Assembly (NCBI GenBank): GCA_900320095.1
Contig: ONQZ01000038.1
Span: 1-39,359, forward strand
Direction of reading: 5' to 3'
DNA from: an uncultured Lentisphaerota bacterium
GTDB taxonomy: Bacteria; Verrucomicrobiota; Lentisphaeria; Victivallales; UBA1829
DNA length: 39,359 nucleotides
The notes under the pieces are model-generated. The model did not search any database and was not told where the DNA came from. It was given only the letters and a program-made list of their open reading frames with translations. Positions 15,440 through 23,298 of the stretch are shown here, one piece after another. The position numbers and the translations under genes are program-made. How positions within the stretch are numbered: the stretch's first letter is position 1; each line of letters starts with the position of its first letter.

Positions 15440-15468
15440 CTATAGAACCTAAACCATGAAAAAGCAAG
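15440..15468 (-). promoter_or_regulatory. Predicted promoter of the GH30 gene
   Basis: On the minus strand TTGCTT (15468-15463), a 17-bp spacer and TATAGT (15445-15440), about 50 bp before the start codon. Confidence 0.55.
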
Positions 15469-15525
15469 TGCCGAACAAAAAAAAGCCGGAAAAAAGCCGG
15501 ATGCCGGAGAAAGGCAGGGGACAGG

Positions 15526-15837
15526 TCAGCGGATTTCCTGCCCGTTTTCGTCGAACGTGCGGGCGCTGATGACCTCGCAGTCGATCGTGTCGTCGCCGGA
15601 CGCGGCGGTCTCGCGGACATCGTCCTGTTCGAAGTCGTCCTGAGCGAACGAAGGACGGCGGCGCGCCTTGCGGCGGAGGTAGAGTTCGAGCGGAGTACTG
15701 CCCGTGATCGCGTTGCAGACGAGCCAGACGAACCCCGCAATCAGGAGGAGCGGGATCACGATGAACGCGAAAAGGATCGCGAGGACGACCAGCAGAACGG
15801 TCATCCCTGGCGTCAGGTTCGTGCGGAAGACTTGCAT
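15526..15837 (-). CDS. Small membrane protein (103 aa), unrecognised
   Basis: From the chosen ATG at 15837 the protein begins MQVFRTNLTPGMTVLLVV. A long hydrophobic stretch (about 12-45) could make one or two membrane passes. It is followed by a basic segment LRRKARRRPSF and an acidic tail ending DTIDCEVISARTFDENGQ. The positive charge after the membrane segment puts the tail in the cytoplasm. An upstream ATG at 15903 would add 22 residues without membrane character. The family is not recognised. It lies downstream of the TM1266-type gene on the same strand with an 86-bp gap. A weak inverted repeat with T runs follows the stop. Confidence 0.55.
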   Translation of the reverse strand: MQVFRTNLTPGMTVLLVVLAILFAFIVIPLLLIAGFVWLVCNAITGSTPLELYLRRKARRRPSFAQDDFEQDDVRETAASGDDTIDCEVISARTFDENGQEIR

Positions 15838-15923
15838 GGGGCAGGGGGCTCTCCGAAAAAGATTTTGAACATCCCGCCGCGCCTCAAAAACGACAGAGAA
15901 CACGGCGGATTATGCGGCGGATA

Positions 15924-16175
15924 TCAGTTTTTCGCGGAAACGATGTTGCAGGAGACGCCGCCGATCCTGCCGAGTTCGTCTGCGAGCGCGGAGGCGGTTT
16001 CCGGGGAGGCGTCCAGGACGACGCTGATGATGCTCACGCCGCGGGAATGGTACGGGATGCCCATGCGTCCGACGATGAACTCGCTGTAGGCGTGGAGGAT
16101 CTTGTTGATCTGGTCGGAAGCGGCGTTGTCCTCGACGATGACGCCGAGCAGGGAAATGCGTTTGGAGTCGTTCAT
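15924..16175 (-). CDS. TM1266-family putative regulator (iron-only hydrogenase system type)
   Basis: This 83-residue protein has the whole pattern of the TM1266 family: RISLLGVIVEDNAAS at the start, ILHAYSEFIVGRMGIPY, then GVSIISVVLDASPE and LGRIGGVSCNIVSAK. The family adopts an ACT-like fold related to the NikR C-terminal domain and is named for its frequent location with [FeFe]-hydrogenase maturation genes. No hydrogenase or hydE/F/G gene is present here, so its target is unknown. AAAGGA nine bases before the ATG at 16175 supports this start; a longer frame would add 30 unlikely residues. A TATATT promoter lies about 65 bp upstream. Confidence 0.8.
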   Translation of the reverse strand: MNDSKRISLLGVIVEDNAASDQINKILHAYSEFIVGRMGIPYHSRGVSIISVVLDASPETASALADELGRIGGVSCNIVSAKN

Positions 16176-16237
16176 GGTGGAAGTCCTTTCAAGCTGGTTT
16201 GCCGTTGGCGTCCGCGAACCGGAAATCGCCTGCGGAT

Positions 16238-16265
16238 AATATACACGCGGAACCGGAAATAACAA
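16238..16265 (-). promoter_or_regulatory. Predicted promoter of the TM1266-family gene
   Basis: Minus-strand TTGTTA (16265-16260), a 16-bp spacer and TATATT (16243-16238). Confidence 0.55.
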
Positions 16266-16275
16266 GCGGGAAACG

Positions 16276-16311
16276 AAAAAATCCGCGCCTGCCGGGGATG
16301 GCGGACGCGGA
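16276..16311 (-). terminator. Intrinsic terminator of the DUF805 gene
   Basis: TCCGCG (16282-16287) pairs with CGCGGA (16306-16311), with an inner TGCC/GGC-type stem. Read on the minus strand, the hairpin is followed by six T (from 16281-16276). It lies about 30 bp past the DUF805 stop. Confidence 0.7.
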
Positions 16312-16342
16312 CGGAATGTACTTGGATCAGTACGGAATATGC

Positions 16343-16702
16343 TTACTCGGCGGAATTGGAGGTTCCGGCGGGAGCGGGGCCGTACTGGTTTTCGTTGGGA
16401 TCGCCGGCCTGGATGCAGAAGAACAGCGGGATGAGGAATCCGATGCCGCAGATGAAAACGCAGAGCTGGAACCAGCCGGTCTTGCCCGTGTCATGAAGTC
16501 TGCGGGGCGTGGCGCCGATGGTGGGGAGCAGGAGCGCGAGGAGCAGGACCTGTCCGACGACCGGGACAAAACCGAGGATGTACACGGGGAGGGCGAAGAG
16601 CCAGTATTCGCGGAGGCTCATTCTGCCGTCGAAGCAGATGTACTGGGTGGTGACGACTTTCTTGAAGTTGTCGATGATTTCGTTAGCGGTAATTGCTGCC
16701 AT
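16343..16702 (-). CDS. DUF805-family membrane protein
   Basis: The 119-residue protein has the DUF805 layout. A soluble start (ITANEIIDNFKKVV) is followed by FDGRMSLREYWLFALPVY at the first membrane entry. Then come a hydrophobic segment, the family signature ATPRRLHDTGKTGWFQL and a last membrane helix (CGIGFLIPLFFCIQAGDPN). The C-terminus is short and polar. DUF805 proteins are small inner-membrane proteins without an assigned activity. AAGG stands before the ATG. The gene appears monocistronic, with its own TATATT promoter and a downstream terminator. Confidence 0.85.
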   Translation of the reverse strand: MAAITANEIIDNFKKVVTTQYICFDGRMSLREYWLFALPVYILGFVPVVGQVLLLALLLPTIGATPRRLHDTGKTGWFQLCVFICGIGFLIPLFFCIQAGDPNENQYGPAPAGTSNSAE

Positions 16703-16812
16703 GGTGAAATACCTTATGTTGTTGGGTTATATGGTAGGTTTGTACGGGCGTTTTCAGGGAACATGCGCGGCGTATTCATCCTGTGGAATGATCGCAATCC
16801 ATGTTTGAAGAT

Positions 16813-16841
16813 AATATAACATTCCTCTTGTAAAAAAACAA
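16813..16841 (-). promoter_or_regulatory. Predicted promoter of the DUF805 gene
   Basis: Minus-strand TTGTTT (16841-16836), a 17-bp spacer and TATATT (16818-16813), about 110 bp before the start codon. Confidence 0.55.
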
Positions 16842-16924
16842 GACGGAAACCGTGTTTTGTATTCGATTTTCCGGTAAATTTCGGCTATCGTTTAGGAAGT
16901 TACGTTTTTCGGGCGTTTCCGGGC

Positions 16925-16962
16925 GAAAAAAACGCGGCGTTCCGAATACGGAATCGCCGCGT
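16925..16962 (-). terminator. Strong intrinsic terminator after the 718-aa membrane protein gene
   Basis: ACGCGGCG (16932-16939) and TTCCG pair with CGGAA and CGCCGCGT (16949-16962), broken only by one bulged T, around an AATA loop. On the minus strand the stem runs into a T tract. It lies 23 bp past the stop of the upstream gene. Confidence 0.82.
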
Positions 16963-16984
16963 CCATGCCTGACGGGATTGCTGC

Positions 16985-19141
16985 TCAGTTGAGGAAGAAC
17001 TTGAACCAGACGAGCAGGATGATCTGGATGATCAGGACGACGATCAGGAGCCTGTAGATGATGTTCAGGATGGGGGATCTGACCGCGTCGGGATCGTCGC
17101 CGGCGGAGGCGGTGTTCATGGAGTAGAGCGAGAACTTGCCGGGGATGCGCGGGACGTAGGTGAAGATGCGTCCGAGTGCGAGCGTGAGGCGCATTTCGCG
17201 GTTCAGGGCGCAGCCGTTGGCTTCGAGGAAGCGCGTGAGGCTGCGGCGGAAGAGCTTCAGGAGCGAGAGGATCACGAACGGTGCGCAGATGATGATGAAG
17301 ATGCCGAGGAGGACGGCGAGGATGCGCCAGACGGAGACGCCCTGGAGGCTCTTTGCCATGAAGGCGAAGCTGCTGCCCAACGCTGCGATGCCGACGCCGC
17401 CGCCCATGATGAGCATGGGCATGTTGAGTCCGCCTTCCTTCTTGGGCTGGTCGCCGCCCGCGAGCTTGGAATCGACGTTTTTCGTGACGTCGGCCTCGAA
17501 CGCGTTGGTCTTGGCGGCGAAGTGCTTTTCGGCCTGACTTGAGATGATGTCGCCGATCCTGTAGAACGGCATGAGGATGGCTTCCTTCAGGGAGACCGGC
17601 TGCTGGATGAGGTCGGTGATGACGGCGTCCCAGATGAGCCCGTCCGGGGTGTAGAAGACGCCGGACTTGCCGACGAAGAGGCGGCGCATGGTGCCGGCCG
17701 TGACCGCGACGGCGAGCGTCATGGACTTCACGGCGGGTGCCGTGCCTGTAGTGGCGTTGATGTACATCACGCAGACGTTGCTGGTGGCGGCGATCTTCTT
17801 GTGCGCGGCGACGTCGTGGACGATCATGCACATGTGGAAGTTGAAGCCGTTCATGACGAGCTTGCCTGCGAGGATGAAGGAGCGTTTTTCGGGGGAGAAC
17901 AGCGCCTCCATGTTGATGAAGTTGTTCAGGAACTCGCGGAGGTTGGTCTGGCAGATGATGACCTTGCGGACGAGGTCGCAGCAGGTCACGTTGTTGGAGA
18001 CCACGGTGTCCTCGGCGATCATGGCGCGGATGTTTTCGAACGCCTTGGACGCGGCGACCGCGCGGAGTCGTTCCAGATCAAGGCCGTCGAGCTTGTCGGT
18101 GTTCTTGCGGCCGGTCCAGTCGCCGTAGGGCGCGATGGCGGCTTTGAACGCGGTCCACTCGGCTTCGGTGATGGCGTCGGCGTCGCCGGGGACGGCTGCG
18201 CGGAACGCCCCGAAAAACGCGGTAAGCGCGCCGGCGCGGTTCGGATTCACGCGTTCGTTCAGGTGCAGGATGCACGCCGGATCGGCGGGCGCGAGGGGGG
18301 CTTTCTTGAAGAAGTCCTCGACGGAGGAGGAATCGTAGGGGTCGAAGGTGTTGGTCGGGACGCGGGAGTCGGAGTCGTGCGAACCGGCGTAGACGAGCGC
18401 GTGGCAGCTCTCGAAATAGTCGTCGACGTCGGCGGCGACTGACTGGTACGCGCCCCAGAGTCCGGCGGTGGCGTCCGCGTAGGGGAAGAGCGCTTCCTTG
18501 CGGGCGATTCCCTCGTCGGTCCAGGCGAGGAATCCATTCAGCATTCCTTCGAATATGTCGAGCTCGGAGGCGCCGATGCCGTCCGCGCCGGAGATGTCCT
18601 TCTGCGATCCGACGGCGGCCATGGCGAACTTGATGCATTCTGCGGTGATGGCATCCTCGACCGGGCCGGGCGGGATGATGCCGTCGCCGTTCTGGAGGGC
18701 GTTGGAGACGAGCGTCTTGAACTCGTTGATCTGTTCGATGGTGATCTCCGAATCCGTCTTTGCGCCGATGCGCTTCAGCGCGAGCACGGCGGTCTCCTTC
18801 GCGCGGAGTCCGTCGGCGTCCTCGGCGTTCAGCGCGGCGAGGCGGAGCGCGGGTGCGGCTGTGATGAAGTCGGAGAGGTCTGCGACGGTGGAGATGACCC
18901 ATTTGAGGAGGGCGCGGACGTCCTTCACATGGATGCGGCCGGAGGCGTCCTGCGGGATCAGGGCGAGGAATTCGGCGGGGCAGAGCAGGTTTTTGGCGGG
19001 GATGCTGGTGAGCGTCCAGTGCGCCGGATCGAGCTCATAAGCGTTGCGGAAGTCGTTCACGGACTCGATGACGAGCTGGGAGGAACCGCCGATGCGGCGG
19101 AACTTCATGGTGGTTTCATTGACGTGTTCAGGATTGTTCAT
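16985..19141 (-). CDS. Large uncharacterised membrane protein (718 aa)
   Basis: The N-terminus (FRRIGGSSQLVIESVNDF, then AYELDPAHWTLTSIPA) resembles a set of uncharacterised proteins from planctomycete, lentisphaerote and deltaproteobacterial genomes. Residues about 60-82 contain ALIPQDASGRIHVKDVRA, which sits where those relatives have an EF-hand-like D-x-D-G-x-G-R-I loop, here degraded. The middle 500 residues are soluble and mostly helical. The C-terminus has hydrophobic segments near 575-600, 602-630 and 691-718. AGGAGA nine bases before the ATG supports the start. The start overlaps the WecA-type transferase gene by 14 nt, so the two are co-expressed. I cannot assign a function; a cell-envelope role is suggested only by the neighbour. 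Confidence 0.72.
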   Translation of the reverse strand: MNNPEHVNETTMKFRRIGGSSQLVIESVNDFRNAYELDPAHWTLTSIPAKNLLCPAEFLALIPQDASGRIHVKDVRALLKWVISTVADLSDFITAAPALRLAALNAEDADGLRAKETAVLALKRIGAKTDSEITIEQINEFKTLVSNALQNGDGIIPPGPVEDAITAECIKFAMAAVGSQKDISGADGIGASELDIFEGMLNGFLAWTDEGIARKEALFPYADATAGLWGAYQSVAADVDDYFESCHALVYAGSHDSDSRVPTNTFDPYDSSSVEDFFKKAPLAPADPACILHLNERVNPNRAGALTAFFGAFRAAVPGDADAITEAEWTAFKAAIAPYGDWTGRKNTDKLDGLDLERLRAVAASKAFENIRAMIAEDTVVSNNVTCCDLVRKVIICQTNLREFLNNFINMEALFSPEKRSFILAGKLVMNGFNFHMCMIVHDVAAHKKIAATSNVCVMYINATTGTAPAVKSMTLAVAVTAGTMRRLFVGKSGVFYTPDGLIWDAVITDLIQQPVSLKEAILMPFYRIGDIISSQAEKHFAAKTNAFEADVTKNVDSKLAGGDQPKKEGGLNMPMLIMGGGVGIAALGSSFAFMAKSLQGVSVWRILAVLLGIFIIICAPFVILSLLKLFRRSLTRFLEANGCALNREMRLTLALGRIFTYVPRIPGKFSLYSMNTASAGDDPDAVRSPILNIIYRLLIVVLIIQIILLVWFKFFLN

Positions 19142-20246
19142 GGTGGGGTGTCTCCTGGTTGTCGTTTTGTTGGGGTATCGTTTGAAATTGCAGTAATGTC
19201 AGGATCAGCAGGATCACCACGCCCTGCGCCAGCAGCACGAAGCACGTGCGGGCGTCGCCCCAGAGCAGGGGGATCGCGCCCAGCCCCGCCACGATCGACA
19301 GCAGGTGGATGATCCGGACGGCCTGCGGTCGGGTGAGACCCATTCGCACGAACCGGTGCGAGATGTGGTTGTGGTCGCCGACATAGAACGGCTTGTGATT
19401 GTGCAGCCGGATGATGATGACCGCGAAGGCGTCGAAAATGGGGACGGCGAGGATGAAGAACGGGATCAGGATGGCGTATTTCCCCGCGGCGACCTCGGGA
19501 TTGTAGTAGGTCACGCGGGCGCTGACGACCGCGAGCAGGAATCCGACCAGATGGCTGCCCGCATCGCCCATGAAGATCGACGCCGGGGCCTTGTTGAAGA
19601 ACCAGAAGCCGCAGCACGCGCCCGCCGAACACGCCGAGAGCGCCGCCACGAAGAACTGTCCGTTGATCCATGCCGCGATCGTGAAGAAGATAAACGCGAT
19701 GGCCGCCGTGCCGACGGAAAGCCCGTCCATGTTGTCGAAGAAGTTCATGGCGTTCATGATGAAGACGATCCAGAAGACGGAGATCGGGACCGTGAGGATC
19801 GGCGAGGAGATGAAGACCGTGATGTGCAGTCCGCCGAAAAAGACCATGGCGAACGCGATCAGGAACTGCCCGGCGAACTTGAACGAGGCACGCATGGCGT
19901 GTTTGTCGTCGATCACGCCCAGCACGACCGCCGCGACCGCGCAGACGCAGATCATCGCGAGTTCGGTTGAGATATTGCGGAAACCGCCGGTGAGCTCTTC
20001 CGGGAACCGGCCCGGCGCGACGATCAGCGCAAGTGCGCCTGCGATGACCGGAGCCAGCCACGCGATCAGGATCGCCACGCCGCCCAGCAGCGGAGTCGCT
20101 TTCCCGTGCAGTTTGTGCCCCTCGGATTTCGGCACGTCCATGATCCCGGTGCGGCGCGCGAGGATCCGGCAGAGCGGCACGACCGGCAGCGAGATCAGAA
20201 ACGACGCGGCGAAGGCCGCGGCATACAGCCAGAAATAACGGTTCAC
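19128..20246 (-). CDS. Undecaprenyl-phosphate sugar-1-phosphate transferase (WecA/TagO family)
   Basis: This 372-residue polytopic membrane enzyme (about ten or eleven helices) transfers a sugar-1-phosphate, usually GlcNAc-1-P, from its UDP form to undecaprenyl phosphate to start a surface polysaccharide. Family motifs are in order: KLHGKATPLLGG (45-56), the DD pair at 113-114 in VIDDKHAM, NAMNFFDNMDGL (165-176), FMGDAGS (225-231) and the His-rich DHNHISHR (291-298). It lacks the peptide-context residues of a true MraY and has no murein genes nearby, so WecA/TagO is the better call. The start is GTG with GAGG nine bases upstream and a good promoter. The exact sugar is unknown. Confidence 0.88.
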   Translation of the reverse strand: MNRYFWLYAAAFAASFLISLPVVPLCRILARRTGIMDVPKSEGHKLHGKATPLLGGVAILIAWLAPVIAGALALIVAPGRFPEELTGGFRNISTELAMICVCAVAAVVLGVIDDKHAMRASFKFAGQFLIAFAMVFFGGLHITVFISSPILTVPISVFWIVFIMNAMNFFDNMDGLSVGTAAIAFIFFTIAAWINGQFFVAALSACSAGACCGFWFFNKAPASIFMGDAGSHLVGFLLAVVSARVTYYNPEVAAGKYAILIPFFILAVPIFDAFAVIIIRLHNHKPFYVGDHNHISHRFVRMGLTRPQAVRIIHLLSIVAGLGAIPLLWGDARTCFVLLAQGVVILLILTLLQFQTIPQQNDNQETPHHEQS

Positions 20247-20305
20247 GATAAAAGCCTCAAACTTGAATATAGAAAAGGAGCGGTCAAAGCTCCATACCGT
20301 CTGTT

Positions 20306-20333
20306 AATATATCGTATAGAAAAGGAAAGTCAA
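20306..20333 (-). promoter_or_regulatory. Predicted promoter of the transferase gene
   Basis: Minus-strand TTGACT (20333-20328), a 16-bp spacer and TATATT (20311-20306), about 60 bp before the GTG start. Confidence 0.62.
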
Positions 20334-20372
20334 GCAAAAAGGCGGAAAAATGTTTTGCTAGATCGCCACTGT

Positions 20373-21476
20373 TCAGGATTCGATTCCGTATTCTTCGGCT
20401 TCTTGCTGAAGTCTTTCTTCTTCCATCCGTTCCTTTTCTTCTTCCTCGCGGTTGCGGCGTTCCTCCTGTTCCCTCAGGACCTCCCGGACGTGCTCGCGGT
20501 AGCGGTCGTAGTGGTTCACGTGGTGGTCGTTGACGAACGAGATCGCGGAGATGTCGAGGTCCATGTCGGGGTAGAGCACCGCGTCCGTGAACGGGATCCC
20601 GAAGAGGAGCCAGAGCCCGAGGCCGATCGCAAGGAAGGGTCCGAACGCGAATCCGCGGCGGCGGAATTTCGGGTGCCTGAGCGAGTAAATCGGCATGAAA
20701 ACGACCGCGATCAGGGAGCCGGAAAGCATGATCCAGAGGGCGGGGAGCGCGCCGAGCGCGGCGGACAGCCCGGCGATCAGCTTCACGTCGCCCAGCCCGA
20801 ACGCCTCGCGTTTCATGGCTTTTTCGCCGAGCCACGCGAAGAGCGTCAGGAGCGTGCCGAAGAGCCCGGCGGTCACGATGGAGATCAGGAATCCGCGCCA
20901 GTCGAGCAGATGCGGCGGGAGTCCGATGCCGTGGACCAGGTGGTACAGCGGCGCGAGGATCAGGAGCGAGTACGTGAGCTCGTTCGGGATCAGGCGCACC
21001 TTCATGTCGATCAGCGCCGCCGGATACGCCACGGAGATGGTCAGGAAGTACACGAACATCGCCGGGAGCGGGAGATGGAAGCGCAGGACGTACACGAACG
21101 ACGCCATGTACATGAGCCCGACGAGCATTTCCCCGATCAGGTAGCGCGGCGAGATCGGCGCGCGGCACCAGCGGCATTTCCCGCGCAGGCACAGATAACT
21201 GAAGATCGGGATGTTCTCCCACACTGATATTTTGTGGTTGCAGACTGTGCAGTGGGATGGCGGCGAGACCAGGCTCATGCCGAGCGGAAGACGGTACACG
21301 CAGACATTCAGGAACGACCCGATGCAGCACCCGAACCAGAACGCGACGAACGCGAAGAAGACCGGGTATTCGTGGATCGCCTCCGCGAAGACGTACGGAT
21401 TGAAGATCGCGATGCCGGGGGCGTCCGCGAAGAGGTCCTGAAAGAAGGTCAGAATGCTGTAGGATGAGGATTGCAT
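20373..21476 (-). CDS. Prepilin peptidase / N-methyltransferase (A24 family)
   Basis: This 367-residue inner-membrane aspartyl protease cleaves type IV prepilin or pseudopilin leaders and methylates the new N-terminus. GCCIGSFLNVCVYRLP (49-64) opens the N-methylase part. Two Cys pairs (76/79 and 101/104) form the zinc site. The catalytic aspartates are Asp157 in ALIDMKVRLIP and Asp230 in FGLGDVKL. Six to eight hydrophobic helices are visible. Unlike standard PilD (about 290 aa), it carries a C-terminal tail of about 60 residues rich in Glu, Arg and Gln, likely a coiled coil. It is the last gene of a minus-strand cluster with nadE 34 bp upstream. No pilin gene is in the window. Confidence 0.92.
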   Translation of the reverse strand: MQSSSYSILTFFQDLFADAPGIAIFNPYVFAEAIHEYPVFFAFVAFWFGCCIGSFLNVCVYRLPLGMSLVSPPSHCTVCNHKISVWENIPIFSYLCLRGKCRWCRAPISPRYLIGEMLVGLMYMASFVYVLRFHLPLPAMFVYFLTISVAYPAALIDMKVRLIPNELTYSLLILAPLYHLVHGIGLPPHLLDWRGFLISIVTAGLFGTLLTLFAWLGEKAMKREAFGLGDVKLIAGLSAALGALPALWIMLSGSLIAVVFMPIYSLRHPKFRRRGFAFGPFLAIGLGLWLLFGIPFTDAVLYPDMDLDISAISFVNDHHVNHYDRYREHVREVLREQEERRNREEEEKERMEEERLQQEAEEYGIES

Positions 21477-21510
21477 GTCCGTGTTTTGTCCGGGTCAGTT
21501 CACGTTCCGG

Positions 21511-23283
21511 TCATTTCAGGTCGTCGAGCCAGAGCGCCGGAGAGGCGTCGGACGGGACGCGCCAGCCAGCGCGCGGCGAGAGCGAGAGCGGGGAGACCGC
21601 GGGTCCGTCGGGCGAACACGAGCGCTTGAACTGTTGGGTGAAGAACCTGCGGAGGAAGAGTTCGAGCGTGCGGCGGATCTCCTCGGGGGCGTATTTGCCG
21701 ACGAAGACCTTCTTCGCCCTGCGGAGGATCACGCGCGGGGATTCGTTGAGGCGGACGAGGTGGAAGAGATAGAAATCGTGCAGCTCGTACGCGCCGAGGA
21801 TCTGTTCGGTCTTGTGGCCGGACTCGCCAGATTTCGAGGCGGGGACGAGTTCGGGCGAGACGGGCGTGTCAAGGATGTCCTTCAGCACGGGTGCGATTTT
21901 GCCGCCGTGTTCGCCCGCGTAGAACGAAACGAGGTGGCGGACAAGCGTTTTCGGGACGCCGGAATTGACCGCGTACATGCTCATGTGGTCGCCGTTGTAG
22001 GTGCACCAGCCGAGCGCGATCTCGGAGAGGTCGCCCGTGCCGACGACCAGCGCGTTCGAGCCGTTCGCCACGTCCATCAGGATTTGGGTGCGTTCGCGCG
22101 CCTGGGCGTTCTCGAACACCACGTCGGCGACCTCCGGGTCATGACCGATGTCGGCGAAATGCTGGAGGCAGGCGGGCCGGATGTCGACGGTGCGGCAGTC
22201 GCAGCCGAGGAGTTCGGCGAGGCGCGCGGCGTTGTTTTTCGTGCGTTTCGTGGTGCCGAATCCGGGCATGGAGATCGCGATGACCGAGCTCGCGGGGAGA
22301 TTGAGCGCGGCGACGGCTTCGTGCGACACGAGGAGCGCCAGCGTGGAATCGAGGCCGCCGGAAACGCCGATCACGAGCTTGTCGGCGTGCGCGGACGTCA
22401 TGCGGTGCGCCAGGGCGGATTCGAGCGCGGCGGCGATCCAGATGGTGTCCGTGCGGTCCTTCGGCAGGAACGGCAGCGGGTCGCGTCCGAGCACGGCGAG
22501 TTTTTTCGGGTCTTCCTCGAACGTGAGAAGATACTGCGTTTTCGCGGGCTCGAATTCCGAGGCGAAGTCCAGCGACGGGCACGGATCGGTGAGTTCGGCG
22601 AGGACCGGTTCGCCGTCGTGGACCATCACGGAACAGCACACGGGCATGCCGTAGAAGCCGTCGGTCACGGATTCGCCGGACTTCGGCGCGGCGAGGATGA
22701 AATCCGCCTGATGCTCCTTCGCTGCCGCGAGCGCGAACGAACGGAAATCCGAGGGCGTCATGAGCGCGGACGGGACCGCGGACGGGCAGAGGATGAGGCG
22801 TTCGGGGTTGCGTTTGCGGAGCGTGGAGACGAGTTCGATGGGCGCGAACACGGTGGCCGGGGCGTCGAGCGGCTTTTTGTTGCGCGCGATGATCTTTCCG
22901 GCGCGGATGCAGAGGGTAACGGCGTAGAGAACGCCGGATTTGGAGCGTTCGGGGACGCCGACGACGAACGTGACGGGGAGTTTTGCGGTCTCCTTCAGGA
23001 GAAACTTGACCGCCTTCTGTGCGGCGTCGAGGAGGATGTTCTGGCGGAAGAGGTCGCCGCAGGACGCGCCGGTGACGCAGAGTTCGGGGAAGATGACGAT
23101 CCCGACGCCGAACGACGCGTACATCTCGAGCGCGGCGAGGATCTCGTGGGCGTTCCACATGGGGTCGGCGAGGCGGAATCCCGCGCCGGAGACGTCCGCG
23201 GCGGCTTTCATGCGTTTGATTTTTCTGACGGGGAGGACGGTGGATTTCGCCGGGGATTTTTTCGAGGTCTTTCTTGCTGGCAT
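21511..23283 (-). CDS. nadE: NAD+ synthetase with an apparently defective glutaminase domain
   Basis: It makes NAD+ from deamido-NAD+, ATP and a nitrogen donor. The C-terminal synthetase has the PP-loop IGVSGGLDSTLAL (residues 305-317) and GTGDLSEIALGWCTYNGDH. The N-terminal nitrilase-type domain keeps the Glu (FPELCVTGASCGDLF, 65-79) and a candidate Lys (ARNKKPL, 133-139). In clostridial-type relatives the next ~50 residues hold LPNYxEFYExRWF and the catalytic Cys in VEICEDLW. Here the sequence passes straight to PATVFAPIELV and LILCPSAV, which align with the segments after that Cys. The total of 590 residues is short for this class (~640). It may therefore use ammonia directly. AGGAAA supports the start, although the first 25 residues are an extra basic extension. 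Confidence 0.88.
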   Translation of the reverse strand: MPARKTSKKSPAKSTVLPVRKIKRMKAAADVSGAGFRLADPMWNAHEILAALEMYASFGVGIVIFPELCVTGASCGDLFRQNILLDAAQKAVKFLLKETAKLPVTFVVGVPERSKSGVLYAVTLCIRAGKIIARNKKPLDAPATVFAPIELVSTLRKRNPERLILCPSAVPSALMTPSDFRSFALAAAKEHQADFILAAPKSGESVTDGFYGMPVCCSVMVHDGEPVLAELTDPCPSLDFASEFEPAKTQYLLTFEEDPKKLAVLGRDPLPFLPKDRTDTIWIAAALESALAHRMTSAHADKLVIGVSGGLDSTLALLVSHEAVAALNLPASSVIAISMPGFGTTKRTKNNAARLAELLGCDCRTVDIRPACLQHFADIGHDPEVADVVFENAQARERTQILMDVANGSNALVVGTGDLSEIALGWCTYNGDHMSMYAVNSGVPKTLVRHLVSFYAGEHGGKIAPVLKDILDTPVSPELVPASKSGESGHKTEQILGAYELHDFYLFHLVRLNESPRVILRRAKKVFVGKYAPEEIRRTLELFLRRFFTQQFKRSCSPDGPAVSPLSLSPRAGWRVPSDASPALWLDDLK

Positions 23284-23298
23284 GGTGGGATTTCCTAT

